From: a virus
Direction: 5' to 3' (one strand)
DNA: 64,000 nucleotides
IMG/VR virus record: IMGVR_UViG_3300032088_001800
Coordinates: 62,001-126,000 of that record
The position numbers were made by a program, and so were the translations under genes. The notes beneath the pieces were generated by a model. That model did no database searches. It worked only from the letters and a program-made list of their open reading frames with translations, and was not told where the DNA came from. How positions within the stretch are numbered: the stretch's first letter is position 1; each line of letters opens with the position of its first letter. Below are positions 45,721-55,367 of the stretch, piece after piece.

Positions 45721-46333
45721 TTGTTTCCTCGTGTGTATATAAGTTTAGTGCTACTGTTGCACGTAACTTTTCAGATGTTTGTGCGCCAACACTATGTGGT
45801 ACAAATGAAGGAAAAAATATTAAGTCGCCTTCTTGAACTTGTGGTATATGTAACCTCTTCCAATCATACGGTAAATTATTAGAATTTTTTGTCATATGTG
45901 AATTACCGTAGAATGCATACAACGGATTCTTAAATACTGTTGGTGTATGTTCGTCTTTGTCATATATTACATAATGTATTGCACTATATACACAACTAGG
46001 ATAGCCACCCATATGGTCATGTTCTTCTTGCATTTGACCTTTACTACCTACATTGTACCATGCATGGACACGTTTGTTCCAACTTATGTTCTTGTTAAAG
46101 CCTGCCTTTAAATGAAACTTTTCTATATCTGTATTATAGAACTTTAAAAATTCGTCATCTAATTTATCTGCACCTGGAAAATAATCACTATAAAGATTTA
46201 ACTGTTCTGCATTAGGTGATTTAGGTAAGTTAGGAATAATAGTATCAGCAAAGTATTCCTTTACTAACTTTTGATTAGTAGCTTTTGCTGTGTAGATAGG
46301 TACATCAAACATACCATTTCGAAGTAACATCAT
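45713..46333 (-). CDS. 2OG-Fe(II) oxygenase-like protein
   Basis: 206 residues from the ATG at 46333, which overlaps the upstream stop as ATGA; an ATG 12 bases earlier and another one codon later are possible. The iron-site region is QEEHDHMGGYPSCVYSAIHY, then LIFFPSFVPHSVGAQ and LRATVALNLY. The fold plan equals that of the 44492 product. LLRNGMFDVPIYTA at the N-terminus is the 'DVPIY' opening common to this phage family. Confidence 0.84.
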   Translation of the reverse strand: MMLLRNGMFDVPIYTAKATNQKLVKEYFADTIIPNLPKSPNAEQLNLYSDYFPGADKLDDEFLKFYNTDIEKFHLKAGFNKNISWNKRVHAWYNVGSKGQMQEEHDHMGGYPSCVYSAIHYVIYDKDEHTPTVFKNPLYAFYGNSHMTKNSNNLPYDWKRLHIPQVQEGDLIFFPSFVPHSVGAQTSEKLRATVALNLYTHEETNV

Positions 46334-47013
46334 CGGTCGTTCCAATCAGGAGTTACACTTAATAAACTTTTTGGTTGTGTATATTCATAATGTTCTATAA
46401 AGAATATTATAGATAATCTTTGTTCGCCGTTATTAATAACATAATTATTAGGTCTATGAAAAATACTGCTATCATATGCAATTAGTCGATTATACACATT
46501 GCCACATTTGAGAGTTTCTTTGAAATGACTATGGTTATCTTCTAAATCTTGTTTGTATTGCTGTGTAATTTCTTTACTTAAATTAAATTTATTTCTAGAA
46601 GTTATATCAGGAGTAGAAAAATTTCTATTAGATGTTTTTGCAAACATACTAGTACCTGCTTGCATATCTAACAGACCTTGATTCAAATATATAACACCAG
46701 CTACTTTTACTGGATCGTTGTGTATCCATCCTGCATTACAATCAGGGTCATCATATACATCGTTTTTATGGAATCTAATATCTATTTTAAGATTACGCAT
46801 TCCGATAAATATTTCGTCAGCAATACGCTTTGCAAGGTAAGTACCAAAACTTGCGCATTCTTGATTAATTTCAAATAGATTTTTTGTACGTGTACCAGGA
46901 TGCACTGGAGACTTTATAAAGTCCAGTTTATTAGCTAAATCAACAACTTTATCAGGGTTATTGAAGAAGTTATCTTGAGACCTAAAGAAATTAGAAAAAT
47001 GATGTATGTGCAT
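46330..47013 (-). CDS. 2OG-Fe(II) oxygenase-like protein, first gene of the operon
   Basis: 227 residues from the ATG at 47013. A longer form starting at 47097 would overlap the divergent fibre gene and add an unlike hydrophobic leader, so it was not chosen. H-x-D in GWIHNDPVKVAGVIYLN (near residue 115), distal His in SSIFHRPNNYV, and Arg in EQRLSIIFF form a good 2OG-oxygenase triad. Asn/Asp after H is typical of this hydroxylase group. The gene heads an eleven-gene operon. No clear promoter was found between 47014 and 47088 on this strand. Confidence 0.83.
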   Translation of the reverse strand: MHIHHFSNFFRSQDNFFNNPDKVVDLANKLDFIKSPVHPGTRTKNLFEINQECASFGTYLAKRIADEIFIGMRNLKIDIRFHKNDVYDDPDCNAGWIHNDPVKVAGVIYLNQGLLDMQAGTSMFAKTSNRNFSTPDITSRNKFNLSKEITQQYKQDLEDNHSHFKETLKCGNVYNRLIAYDSSIFHRPNNYVINNGEQRLSIIFFIEHYEYTQPKSLLSVTPDWNDR

Positions 47014-47056
47014 ATATCTACTTATGCTTCGGGCGGTGGGTTGTAAATGTTTTTTG

Positions 47057-47064
47057 AATAAATA
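47057..47064 (+). promoter_or_regulatory. Late promoter AATAAATA
   Basis: GAATAAATAC lies in the divergent gap between the halogenase operon and the fibre gene; predicted start near 47070, ATG at 47089. Confidence 0.65.
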
Positions 47065-47088
47065 CATTAGTAGAAGCAGGAAAATTAA

Positions 47089-48630
47089 ATGGCACAAACA
47101 ATCAGTAACAGCATACGCATTATTCCACGCGATGAGAACTTCCTAAACAGAAACGTAGGGGCAAGCGGTGAAATTTTCTATAACAGAGATGAAAACACGC
47201 TACGTTTATATGACGGAAATACCCGTGGAGGATATACAGTTGCAAGCACAGCTAACCTGTCGACTATTACAGGTACAGCAGGTGTAGCAAGTTTAGAATA
47301 CACAACAACAATTGATAATAACGGAGTTAGTAACAAATACGTGTTTAATAACGTGTCGGCTCCTGAATTACAATTAGTTATAGGTTATACATATGTTTTT
47401 GATCAAAGCGATCAAACAAACGAATACTATCCAAATCCAGACGGCGGAGTTAATAATCAACACCCCCTTTCGTTTAGTGAAACACCAAACGGAGAACTAG
47501 CATTTGGAGCAGTTTATGAAAACAATGTTAAATATCAACTAGATGGTAAAGAAGTTACTCAAGAAATATACAAAGGCACTAAATTTGCATCAGCAGCTGA
47601 CCGCAGAGTATTTTTGCTTGTAACTAAAGATACGCCAACTACGTTATACTACTATTGTACAAGACACCAAAATATGGGCAACTCAATTAGTATTGTTGAA
47701 CCAGGTGCAGGCAGCAGTAGTGACGAATCAGCAAGTATTGCAGTAGGTGAAAATGCTCCATCGAGTCCAATAGTAGGAAATATTTGGTTTAATAATTCAA
47801 CCGGTGTGTTATACATTAGAGCAGATGATGCTTCTGGAGACGAGTATTGGATACAACCTAGTGTACCACAAACAGATGCATTTACACAGTTTACGGTTGA
47901 TACTGACACACTGGCACCAACAGATAGCGCAGATGAAATTACATTTGTAGCAGGAGCAAACGTTACACTTACTGCCGATGCTGTTGCAAATACAATCGAA
48001 ATAGCAGCAACCGGCGGTGGCGGCGGTGGCGGCGGCGGCGATGTAGTTGATGATACAGCACCACAACTAGGCGGCGACTTAGATCTTAATACAAGTGATA
48101 TTACTGGCACAGGTAATATTAACATTACGGGAGCAATAGCAGCTTCAACATCAGTATCAGCTCCTAGCTTCGTAAATACAGGCGTAGGCGGAGCATCAGT
48201 TACTAGTGCAACTACTTTATCAATTGCAGCACCAGATGGTATTGTTATAAACGGCGAAATAGACCTCGGTGTAATACTTAAAAGTTCAGAAAAACTTAAT
48301 ATGAAAACTTCAGCTACAGGTGTAGTTGAACATGATTATGATACTGGAGCAGTTTGGTATCATTCAAGTTTATCAGGAAACTTTACTGCAAATTTAACAA
48401 ATATACCAACAGATGATAATAGGGTTATAGTTGTAACATTATTAATATCGCAAGGCGGAACACCTTACTTACCTACAGCTTTACAAATTGACGGAGCAGC
48501 ACAGTCTATCTTATGGTTAGATGCAACTACACCTTCTGGCAACGGCGGACAGTTAGATTCAGTTACATTTAGTCTAATTAGACAATCAGCAAGCTGGAAC
48601 GTAATTGGCGCATTAACAACATTTGGATAA
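47089..48630 (+). CDS. Fibre protein with cupredoxin-like domain
   Basis: 513 residues. After an N-terminal strand region with EIFYNRDENTLRLYDG comes a domain (about 80-205) with possible type-1 copper ligands: His in NNQHPLSFSE and CTRHQNMG near its end (Cys, His, Met). Plastocyanin has C-x2-H-x4-M; here it is C-x2-H-x2-M, so copper binding is only possible. A Gly-rich linker, a stalk (DLNTSDITGTGNINITG) and a C-terminal domain with YDTGAVWYHSSLSGNFTANL and YLPTALQIDGAAQSI follow. The last is widespread in marine phage fibres. Confidence 0.78.
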   Translation: MAQTISNSIRIIPRDENFLNRNVGASGEIFYNRDENTLRLYDGNTRGGYTVASTANLSTITGTAGVASLEYTTTIDNNGVSNKYVFNNVSAPELQLVIGYTYVFDQSDQTNEYYPNPDGGVNNQHPLSFSETPNGELAFGAVYENNVKYQLDGKEVTQEIYKGTKFASAADRRVFLLVTKDTPTTLYYYCTRHQNMGNSISIVEPGAGSSSDESASIAVGENAPSSPIVGNIWFNNSTGVLYIRADDASGDEYWIQPSVPQTDAFTQFTVDTDTLAPTDSADEITFVAGANVTLTADAVANTIEIAATGGGGGGGGGDVVDDTAPQLGGDLDLNTSDITGTGNINITGAIAASTSVSAPSFVNTGVGGASVTSATTLSIAAPDGIVINGEIDLGVILKSSEKLNMKTSATGVVEHDYDTGAVWYHSSLSGNFTANLTNIPTDDNRVIVVTLLISQGGTPYLPTALQIDGAAQSILWLDATTPSGNGGQLDSVTFSLIRQSASWNVIGALTTFG

Positions 48631-48633
48631 CAT

Positions 48634-51600
48634 ATGCCTAGACTCACAGATTTAGCACAGCTCGGAACTATAACGTTAACATCACCTGGAGGCGGCATTG
48701 AGCCTCCAACACCTGGTGCTCCTTATTATAATCTTACTAGAACAGCATTAAGTGTAACTGAAGAATCAGATACATTTGACATTACACTATCAACAGCAAA
48801 CGTAGCTTCAGGAACATCAGTACCCTACACAATTACAGGCGTAAGTAGTGCAGATATAGATAGTGTAAGTTTAACAGGTAACTTTACAGTACCTGACTCT
48901 AATTTCCAGGTATCAAGCTACAACAATACGGTGCCAATTAGCGTAGATATTGATGTTACTGGTAACATACCAAGCGGTACATATGTAAGTAGTGGTACTA
49001 TAGAGTTTGACGGTCAAATATTAGCTGTAGACAGTGTATCGCTTACAGGTACTACGTTAACTATAAACTTACCATCAAACTTTTCTACTGAACCAACAGC
49101 TGGTGAAAATGTTGTTGTGCAAGGATTAATTTATTCGTCAGGCTTTTGGCCACAAGTAAGTAGCAGTATTACATTTACAACAACACCAGATATAACAGAA
49201 GAAGGTAACGAATTATTTAATTTATCACTAGACAGTGGTGCAGATAGTGTTTCAGTAACAATTCAAGATACTAGTAAACCTACTTATTCATTAACCGGTT
49301 CAAATAATGTAAACGAAGGCGCAAGTGCTGGATACTTACTTACTACAACAAATATAACTGATGGTACACTAGTACCTTATACAATCACTGGTGTGTCTAG
49401 TGCAGATATAGATGGTGCAAGTTTAACAGGCAACTTTACAATTACCAGTGGGCTTGCTACGTTAAACTTAACAATAACAGAAGACCTAACTACAGAAGGA
49501 AATGAAATACTTACACTTTCATTGGACAACGGAAAGTCTAGTATACAAACTGTAATTAACGATACAAGCGTAGAACCATTACCAATAACTTATGGATTAT
49601 CGACAACATCAAATAGTGTAAACGAAGGCGATAGCTTTACAATTAATTTAAGTACAACTAACGCTGACATAGGCACTGCTATACCATATGTAATATCTGG
49701 AGTAACTACTGATGATATCAGCGGAGCAAGTCTTACTGGAAACTTTACAACTGAAGCAGACGGATCCGATAGTATTGAATTTACTGTAGCAAACGACTTA
49801 GCAGCAGAAGGTCTTGAAACCTTTAGGTTAACTGTAGATAATGAAAATACACTTGTTGATGTTGACATTGTTGATACTAGTATTCCTACATTTAGTGTTA
49901 CTGCAAACAAAACTTATGTTCCAGAAGGCGAAACAATAATCTTTAGTATGATTGGAACTGGGGCGTTAACTGGCGATAGTGTTTCTTATGGAATTACAGG
50001 AATTGATAATAGTGACATTTCTGCAGGCGCATTAAACGGAACTGTAAACTTTAGTTCTTCAGGCGGCAACACTTACATTGCACAAGTTACACTAACAATA
50101 GCAGCAGATACTACAGCAGAAAACTTAGAAACTATAACATTTACAATGGACTCGGTAACTACAAACGGGGCTGTGACTGGATCTCCAGTACTTAATGTAG
50201 TCGTAACAGATAGCAGTTCAACAGTAAGTACATTTCATGATAGAATACAATTTAGTAACAACAATATAACTTTATCAAAAACTTGCTATAGTGCTGAAAA
50301 AGAAAAATTCGTTGTAGGTACTGCTACTGTAGGTTCGGCTATATGGGGCGTTATAATTAAATATTCGCCAACTAACGGTTTAGAAAGATGGCATAGATTT
50401 AGAGTAAGTGGATCAAATACTTACTTTACATCATGTGCTTATGACGATACTCAAGATAAATTATTTGTAGTAGGCTATACAAACGACGGACAAAATAATG
50501 CAATTGCTCTTAGATTTGATAATAATCTAGTAGAAGATTCAGATAGATTTATATCAGGTACTTCAGGTGATAGTGGATCTGTAACACAAGCAGCATATTA
50601 CGATTGTGATGTAAATAATGCAGGACAATTGTTTGCAGGTGGACAAGCCAGTGACGGTAATGGTACAGGGGGACTTTTATCTAAATTTACTTGGGGTAGT
50701 TCGATTACACACGGAAAGTTAGACTCTTCTTCGGGTACATATAATATTGAAAATGTACTAATATCACCAGCTGGTGTAGTACTTGGTGGATTTGCTTCTA
50801 TAATATATCCAAAGATTACTGTAATTAGTACATCACTTGATTCGGTATTAAGCAACTATAGATTTGTTTATTCTAACAGAGGACGATATCCTTATGCAAA
50901 TTGTCGAATAGCAAAAAGTAGTTCAGGAACAAATTATATCTATATGCCTACTAACCAACCTAGTGGTACGTATGCCGGGCACGGATTTGTAAGAGCAACA
51001 AACTCATCAGGATCTACATTTAGCTCATCAACTATGGCTACAGCAAACTTTACAACAAGTTCAACTGATTATCTTAGAAGTTTTGTGCAAGTTGATTCTG
51101 CAGGAGACGAATTCTTTGCTGCTACATTTGGCAATGATATATTTGTAACCAAAGACAATACATGGCAAGGAAAGTTTACTCCGGGAACAGGTTATACTGA
51201 TATTAATGCATACGACTTTAATCTTGACGCAGATGAAAATTGGTGGTTAGCAGGAAGTCAAACAAGTACCTCAGGACGTATTGATGGATTTGTGTTACAA
51301 AGTTTAAACGGATATGCTCCTAGTTCACAAATTGGTGATTTTAATATTGATGATACTGTTAACTACAGTAGGGGAGCAACTGCACAACGTCTTACTACGG
51401 ATACAAGTTATAGAATTACTAGTGTAGGATCAGTACCATTTGGATCTAATGGCACTGGATACACATCAGGGTATGCAACTACAAATAATGTTTTTCAAAC
51501 AGATATAAACAATATTACTGTAACAAGAGAAACAACCATTTGGGTCGGCACAGCTACATACAGTTTATCAAGATCAGCGACATCTATCAATGAAGGTCAA

Positions 51601-53769
51601 AGTGTTACAATAACACTAACTACTACAGAAGTTGATGACGGAACATTAGTTCCGTATGCAATCACAGGTATAGGTGCTAGTGATTTATCAAGTGGTGCAA
51701 TTACTGGTAACTTTACTGTTAATAGTAATACTGCTGCCTTAACATTTACAACATCACAAGATGTAACTACAGAGGGCACAGAGAATATGACTCTCTCATT
51801 GAGTAATGGACAAGCTAGTGTTATTGTACAAATTAACGATACAAGTGCAGGACCTGATACGTATTATCTAGCATCTGCTGCTTTACCCGATGGCTATAAC
51901 GGTGGTAGAGGTCTATTAGCAGAAGCAGATATAGGAGAAACTAGCAGTTATAAAGGTTGGAGTTATTGGACATGGATTAGCCCGCAAGATCCTTATGATA
52001 ATTACATATATGCAGACGATCAAAACGGTGAAAATATATGGCGTATAGAAATTGATCGTCTACTATTTAAAATGACACAAGATGCTAATTATTTGTATTT
52101 TATACATTATTCAGAAAACGCCCGGGCTGATAGAACTGTAGGCGACAGATTTACAATAATGAAAGTTGCTAAATCTGATGGAGAAATTGTTTCTAGAAGA
52201 ACATTTAGAAACGGTTCAAACTTTGGCACATTCCAAGACCCAAATTACGGACGTATGACGCCTATGGATATGTCATATAATTCTACAACAGGCGATATTG
52301 GTTTTGCATTTCTACTTAGTAACGAAAACACGGACAACAGTGCCAATGGTATGACAGGAGAGTTTGCTGCACCTAGATTGGGTATGACTACTATTGATCC
52401 TTCTAATCTATCAAACGGTACTGTCTATATGAAACGTATGTCATGGGGCTCATTTGGCGGTACATCTGTATATACATTATATAGGTATGATGGTTGCACT
52501 CTAATACCTAGAGGAAACTCAGGTTACACACTTTGTATGAACGGCGGATATAACACAGATGATCAAGGTTTAGAGTCAAGGATTTGTTTTGTAAACTATA
52601 CATCAGCAGGCGCATACTCAAGTAATAGAGTGTTAACAGGAGTCGGAACAAACGTTGACGATTACACTTATTCAGAACCTTATATTGGTACTACCGGTGA
52701 CTGGAGTATGATAATGTCTGATGCCACTTATATTTCTAATGTAGGATCAGTTGTAGTAACTGGCATCTTCTTTGGCGACTCGCAAATCTCAGCTGCTACT
52801 GATGTTCCTTTCTTAGTTGAATATTATCCTGATACAAATGCCATTACATCTTTCAAGAGAGCTAGAGGCGGCGTGAATTCATCTTTTAAAGATTATGACT
52901 ATAACATTACATATCTCAATCATAATCATACACGCGGTGGACCGAGAATACAATACGATTCTACTACAAATCAATTATGGACAGCTTGGAGTGAACGGTG
53001 TAACGATCCTCAGCTAACATTTGATTATGATGACGTACCTAACACAAGTTATTTTATTATTAGATTACTAGGATGGTCCGGCTCATGGAGTACAGCACAA
53101 TACTACCATTCATGGACTGTGAACAGGCAACACGCATTTTTTGCGAGATACAACGATCTTAGTTATTTTAATTCTAGCAATGAGTACGAAACTGTAGACA
53201 CTGTTTATGCCAGCTCAAATTTTGTACATAGCTTAATAGCCGGAGCAACTAGCGCAGGTGATCCGTTTATAAGATTACATTATTCTTGCCATAATGGTAG
53301 CCCATTTCGAGTTATCAACCAAGTTGCAAAGATACCTTCGGGAGGTTTTGGAGTTACAGGAGGAAATACTGTAACTTTTTATGCCGATAATGCTAATGAT
53401 AAGACATGGGATTCTGGCTTCAATATACAAACATCACAAACTACTGACGCAGGCCCAACACTAAATGCTGTTAGGTATAGATTTTTAGGCTCTGGCGATC
53501 CTCATTTTATGAACGGTACTAGTATAGACGTAGATGATGTTTGGGTAGAAATTACTGACTCTAATATTAATACATCTAGTGCTAATCCATCAAATTACGG
53601 AACTATACAAGGCATGGTATTACAAAGTCAATCTTTGGATAATCCAACTATCGTATGGCTCGGTGCTGCATCAGGAGCAGATGCTGTTCTAGGCGGAAGT
53701 TCATGGCATTTGGTAAACGATATTAATACAATATATAGGCTAGGTAACTTTGTACCTTACACAGGATAA
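48634..53769 (+). CDS. Giant 1711-residue adhesin-like protein with Calx-beta repeats
   Basis: Five Calx-beta-like repeats begin near residues 33, 219, 319, 419 and 975. Each has the form (V/I)-(N/T/P)-E-(G/E)-x-S/T-...-(I/V)-x-L-(S/T)-T and later (A/T)-E-G-x-E-x-(L/F)-x-L-(S/T)-x-D-N/G. Between 530 and 960 are propeller-like segments (FVVGTATVGSAIWGVIIKY; LFVVGYTNDGQNNAIALRF). The region 1080-1711 is unlike the repeats, with many Trp/Tyr/Asp motifs and no recognised family. Calx-beta modules bind calcium in other proteins. A long host-contacting fibre or adhesin is the likely role. It starts three bases after the previous gene's stop. Confidence 0.8.
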   Translation: MPRLTDLAQLGTITLTSPGGGIEPPTPGAPYYNLTRTALSVTEESDTFDITLSTANVASGTSVPYTITGVSSADIDSVSLTGNFTVPDSNFQVSSYNNTVPISVDIDVTGNIPSGTYVSSGTIEFDGQILAVDSVSLTGTTLTINLPSNFSTEPTAGENVVVQGLIYSSGFWPQVSSSITFTTTPDITEEGNELFNLSLDSGADSVSVTIQDTSKPTYSLTGSNNVNEGASAGYLLTTTNITDGTLVPYTITGVSSADIDGASLTGNFTITSGLATLNLTITEDLTTEGNEILTLSLDNGKSSIQTVINDTSVEPLPITYGLSTTSNSVNEGDSFTINLSTTNADIGTAIPYVISGVTTDDISGASLTGNFTTEADGSDSIEFTVANDLAAEGLETFRLTVDNENTLVDVDIVDTSIPTFSVTANKTYVPEGETIIFSMIGTGALTGDSVSYGITGIDNSDISAGALNGTVNFSSSGGNTYIAQVTLTIAADTTAENLETITFTMDSVTTNGAVTGSPVLNVVVTDSSSTVSTFHDRIQFSNNNITLSKTCYSAEKEKFVVGTATVGSAIWGVIIKYSPTNGLERWHRFRVSGSNTYFTSCAYDDTQDKLFVVGYTNDGQNNAIALRFDNNLVEDSDRFISGTSGDSGSVTQAAYYDCDVNNAGQLFAGGQASDGNGTGGLLSKFTWGSSITHGKLDSSSGTYNIENVLISPAGVVLGGFASIIYPKITVISTSLDSVLSNYRFVYSNRGRYPYANCRIAKSSSGTNYIYMPTNQPSGTYAGHGFVRATNSSGSTFSSSTMATANFTTSSTDYLRSFVQVDSAGDEFFAATFGNDIFVTKDNTWQGKFTPGTGYTDINAYDFNLDADENWWLAGSQTSTSGRIDGFVLQSLNGYAPSSQIGDFNIDDTVNYSRGATAQRLTTDTSYRITSVGSVPFGSNGTGYTSGYATTNNVFQTDINNITVTRETTIWVGTATYSLSRSATSINEGQSVTITLTTTEVDDGTLVPYAITGIGASDLSSGAITGNFTVNSNTAALTFTTSQDVTTEGTENMTLSLSNGQASVIVQINDTSAGPDTYYLASAALPDGYNGGRGLLAEADIGETSSYKGWSYWTWISPQDPYDNYIYADDQNGENIWRIEIDRLLFKMTQDANYLYFIHYSENARADRTVGDRFTIMKVAKSDGEIVSRRTFRNGSNFGTFQDPNYGRMTPMDMSYNSTTGDIGFAFLLSNENTDNSANGMTGEFAAPRLGMTTIDPSNLSNGTVYMKRMSWGSFGGTSVYTLYRYDGCTLIPRGNSGYTLCMNGGYNTDDQGLESRICFVNYTSAGAYSSNRVLTGVGTNVDDYTYSEPYIGTTGDWSMIMSDATYISNVGSVVVTGIFFGDSQISAATDVPFLVEYYPDTNAITSFKRARGGVNSSFKDYDYNITYLNHNHTRGGPRIQYDSTTNQLWTAWSERCNDPQLTFDYDDVPNTSYFIIRLLGWSGSWSTAQYYHSWTVNRQHAFFARYNDLSYFNSSNEYETVDTVYASSNFVHSLIAGATSAGDPFIRLHYSCHNGSPFRVINQVAKIPSGGFGVTGGNTVTFYADNANDKTWDSGFNIQTSQTTDAGPTLNAVRYRFLGSGDPHFMNGTSIDVDDVWVEITDSNINTSSANPSNYGTIQGMVLQSQSLDNPTIVWLGAASGADAVLGGSSWHLVNDINTIYRLGNFVPYTG

Positions 53770-53773
53770 TATT

Positions 53774-55348
53774 ATGGAAAAAGAATACATTGTAATTGTT
53801 AAAAAAGGAATAGACCTAGAAGTATTTGATGCTGAAATGGCAGCAAATCAAGGACACGGCCCTATTCCTAACAGGCAAGTTGTAATTGCTAACCCTAGAC
53901 ATGCATCTAAGCGCATGACACATTGGATGCTTACTGACGAAGAAGCAAATGAATTACGCAATGACCCGAGAGTACTTGAAATAGAAATACCACCTGAATA
54001 CCGTAATGACATTGAAATTGGGCTAAATGCTTCACAAAGTTTTAACTTTAGCAAAACTACACAACCTGTTAACACAAATGCAAATTGGGGATTACGTAGA
54101 ACTAATAGTGCTACAAACAATTACGGATCGTCAAACGATCCTGATACACAAGTTTACGAATATGCACTTGACGGCGCAGGTGTAGATATAGTAATTCAAG
54201 ATACTGGAATACAAGCAGATCACCCTGAATGGGAAGATGCTAACGGTGTTAGTAGATTGCAACAAATTGACTGGTTTACTGCTAGTGGATTACCTGGCGC
54301 AATGCCAACTAATCATTATACTGACTTTCATGGACACGGTACTCACTGTGCAGGCGGCAGTGCAGGCAAAACATACGGCTTTGCCAAAGGTGCAGCAATA
54401 TATGCAATGAAGGTTGACGGTTTACAAGGACCAACTGATCCTAATGGCGGCATATCAATTGCAGATTGTTTTGATACAATTAAAGAATGGCACAACAACA
54501 AAACAAATGGACGCCCGACTATAGTTAATATGAGCTGGGGATATAGCGGTACTCGTACACAAACAAACCCAACAGGCGGCACCTATAGAGGAACACCCTG
54601 GACTTACAATGCAGAAACTGGTAACGAACTTTGGGCAGCATATGGTATTGTCCCGCAATTAAATAGCGGCGGCCTTGTAGCTAGACGTATACCAGTAAGA
54701 GTAGCATCAGTTGATACTGATATAGAAGAACTTATTGATGCTGGTGTACATGTTGTTATTGCAAGCGGAAATTCATATTACAAGATTGATGAGCCTACAG
54801 GCGATGATTATAACAATCAGGTAGATTTAGGAAATGGTAACGAAACTTATCACCGAGGTAGTAGTCCTTATTCAACAGAGGCATTTATAGTAGGTAATAT
54901 AGATAGTACTACTACAAGCATTAGCGGAACACCAAGAGACAAAACAGCCGGAAGTAGTTGTAAAGGTCCTGGAGTAAATATTTGGGCACCAGGAACAGAT
55001 ATAATAAGTTCAGCTAGTGGAACAACAGTTTTTGGCGCTTCAACAGGTGCCTACGATGATAACTTTAATCTAGCAAACATAAGCGGCACAAGTATGGCAG
55101 CGCCACAAGTTGCTGGATTGGCATGTTTGCATTTACAAGTAAAACCTAAACTAACACCAGCTGAATTGTTTAATAGAATTGTTGCTGATACAAAGGCAGA
55201 AATATACGATACTGGACTTGATAACGATTATAGTGCATTTTCAACATCAATTATGGGATCTGCAAATAGAATGCTTTACAGTAAATATGGTATACAACCT
55301 ATTACTGTTGCAAGTAATATAACTAACACAAACGTAAATACAGGATAA
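53774..55348 (+). CDS. Subtilisin-like serine protease (S8 family)
   Basis: 524 residues from ATG 53774; an in-frame ATG 24 bases earlier lies in the previous gene's end. Complete S8 centre: Asp143 in IVIQDTGIQADHPEW, His188 in FHGHGTHCAGGSAG, Asn333 in HVVIASGNSYYKI and Ser440 in ISGTSMAAPQVAG. The first 100 residues are a possible prodomain (EYIVIVKKGIDLEVFDAE). No export signal or transmembrane segment is seen. It is encoded among fibre genes, so it may be a virion enzyme that processes fibres or host surface protein. Both roles are inferred. Confidence 0.93.
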   Translation: MEKEYIVIVKKGIDLEVFDAEMAANQGHGPIPNRQVVIANPRHASKRMTHWMLTDEEANELRNDPRVLEIEIPPEYRNDIEIGLNASQSFNFSKTTQPVNTNANWGLRRTNSATNNYGSSNDPDTQVYEYALDGAGVDIVIQDTGIQADHPEWEDANGVSRLQQIDWFTASGLPGAMPTNHYTDFHGHGTHCAGGSAGKTYGFAKGAAIYAMKVDGLQGPTDPNGGISIADCFDTIKEWHNNKTNGRPTIVNMSWGYSGTRTQTNPTGGTYRGTPWTYNAETGNELWAAYGIVPQLNSGGLVARRIPVRVASVDTDIEELIDAGVHVVIASGNSYYKIDEPTGDDYNNQVDLGNGNETYHRGSSPYSTEAFIVGNIDSTTTSISGTPRDKTAGSSCKGPGVNIWAPGTDIISSASGTTVFGASTGAYDDNFNLANISGTSMAAPQVAGLACLHLQVKPKLTPAELFNRIVADTKAEIYDTGLDNDYSAFSTSIMGSANRMLYSKYGIQPITVASNITNTNVNTG

Positions 55349-55351
55349 ATA
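55344..55351 (+). promoter_or_regulatory. Late promoter GATAAATA
   Basis: GATAAATAT overlaps the protease stop; predicted start 55357, then AAGG before the ATG at 55368. Confidence 0.72.
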
Positions 55352-55367
55352 TAAAAAAGGATTAATT

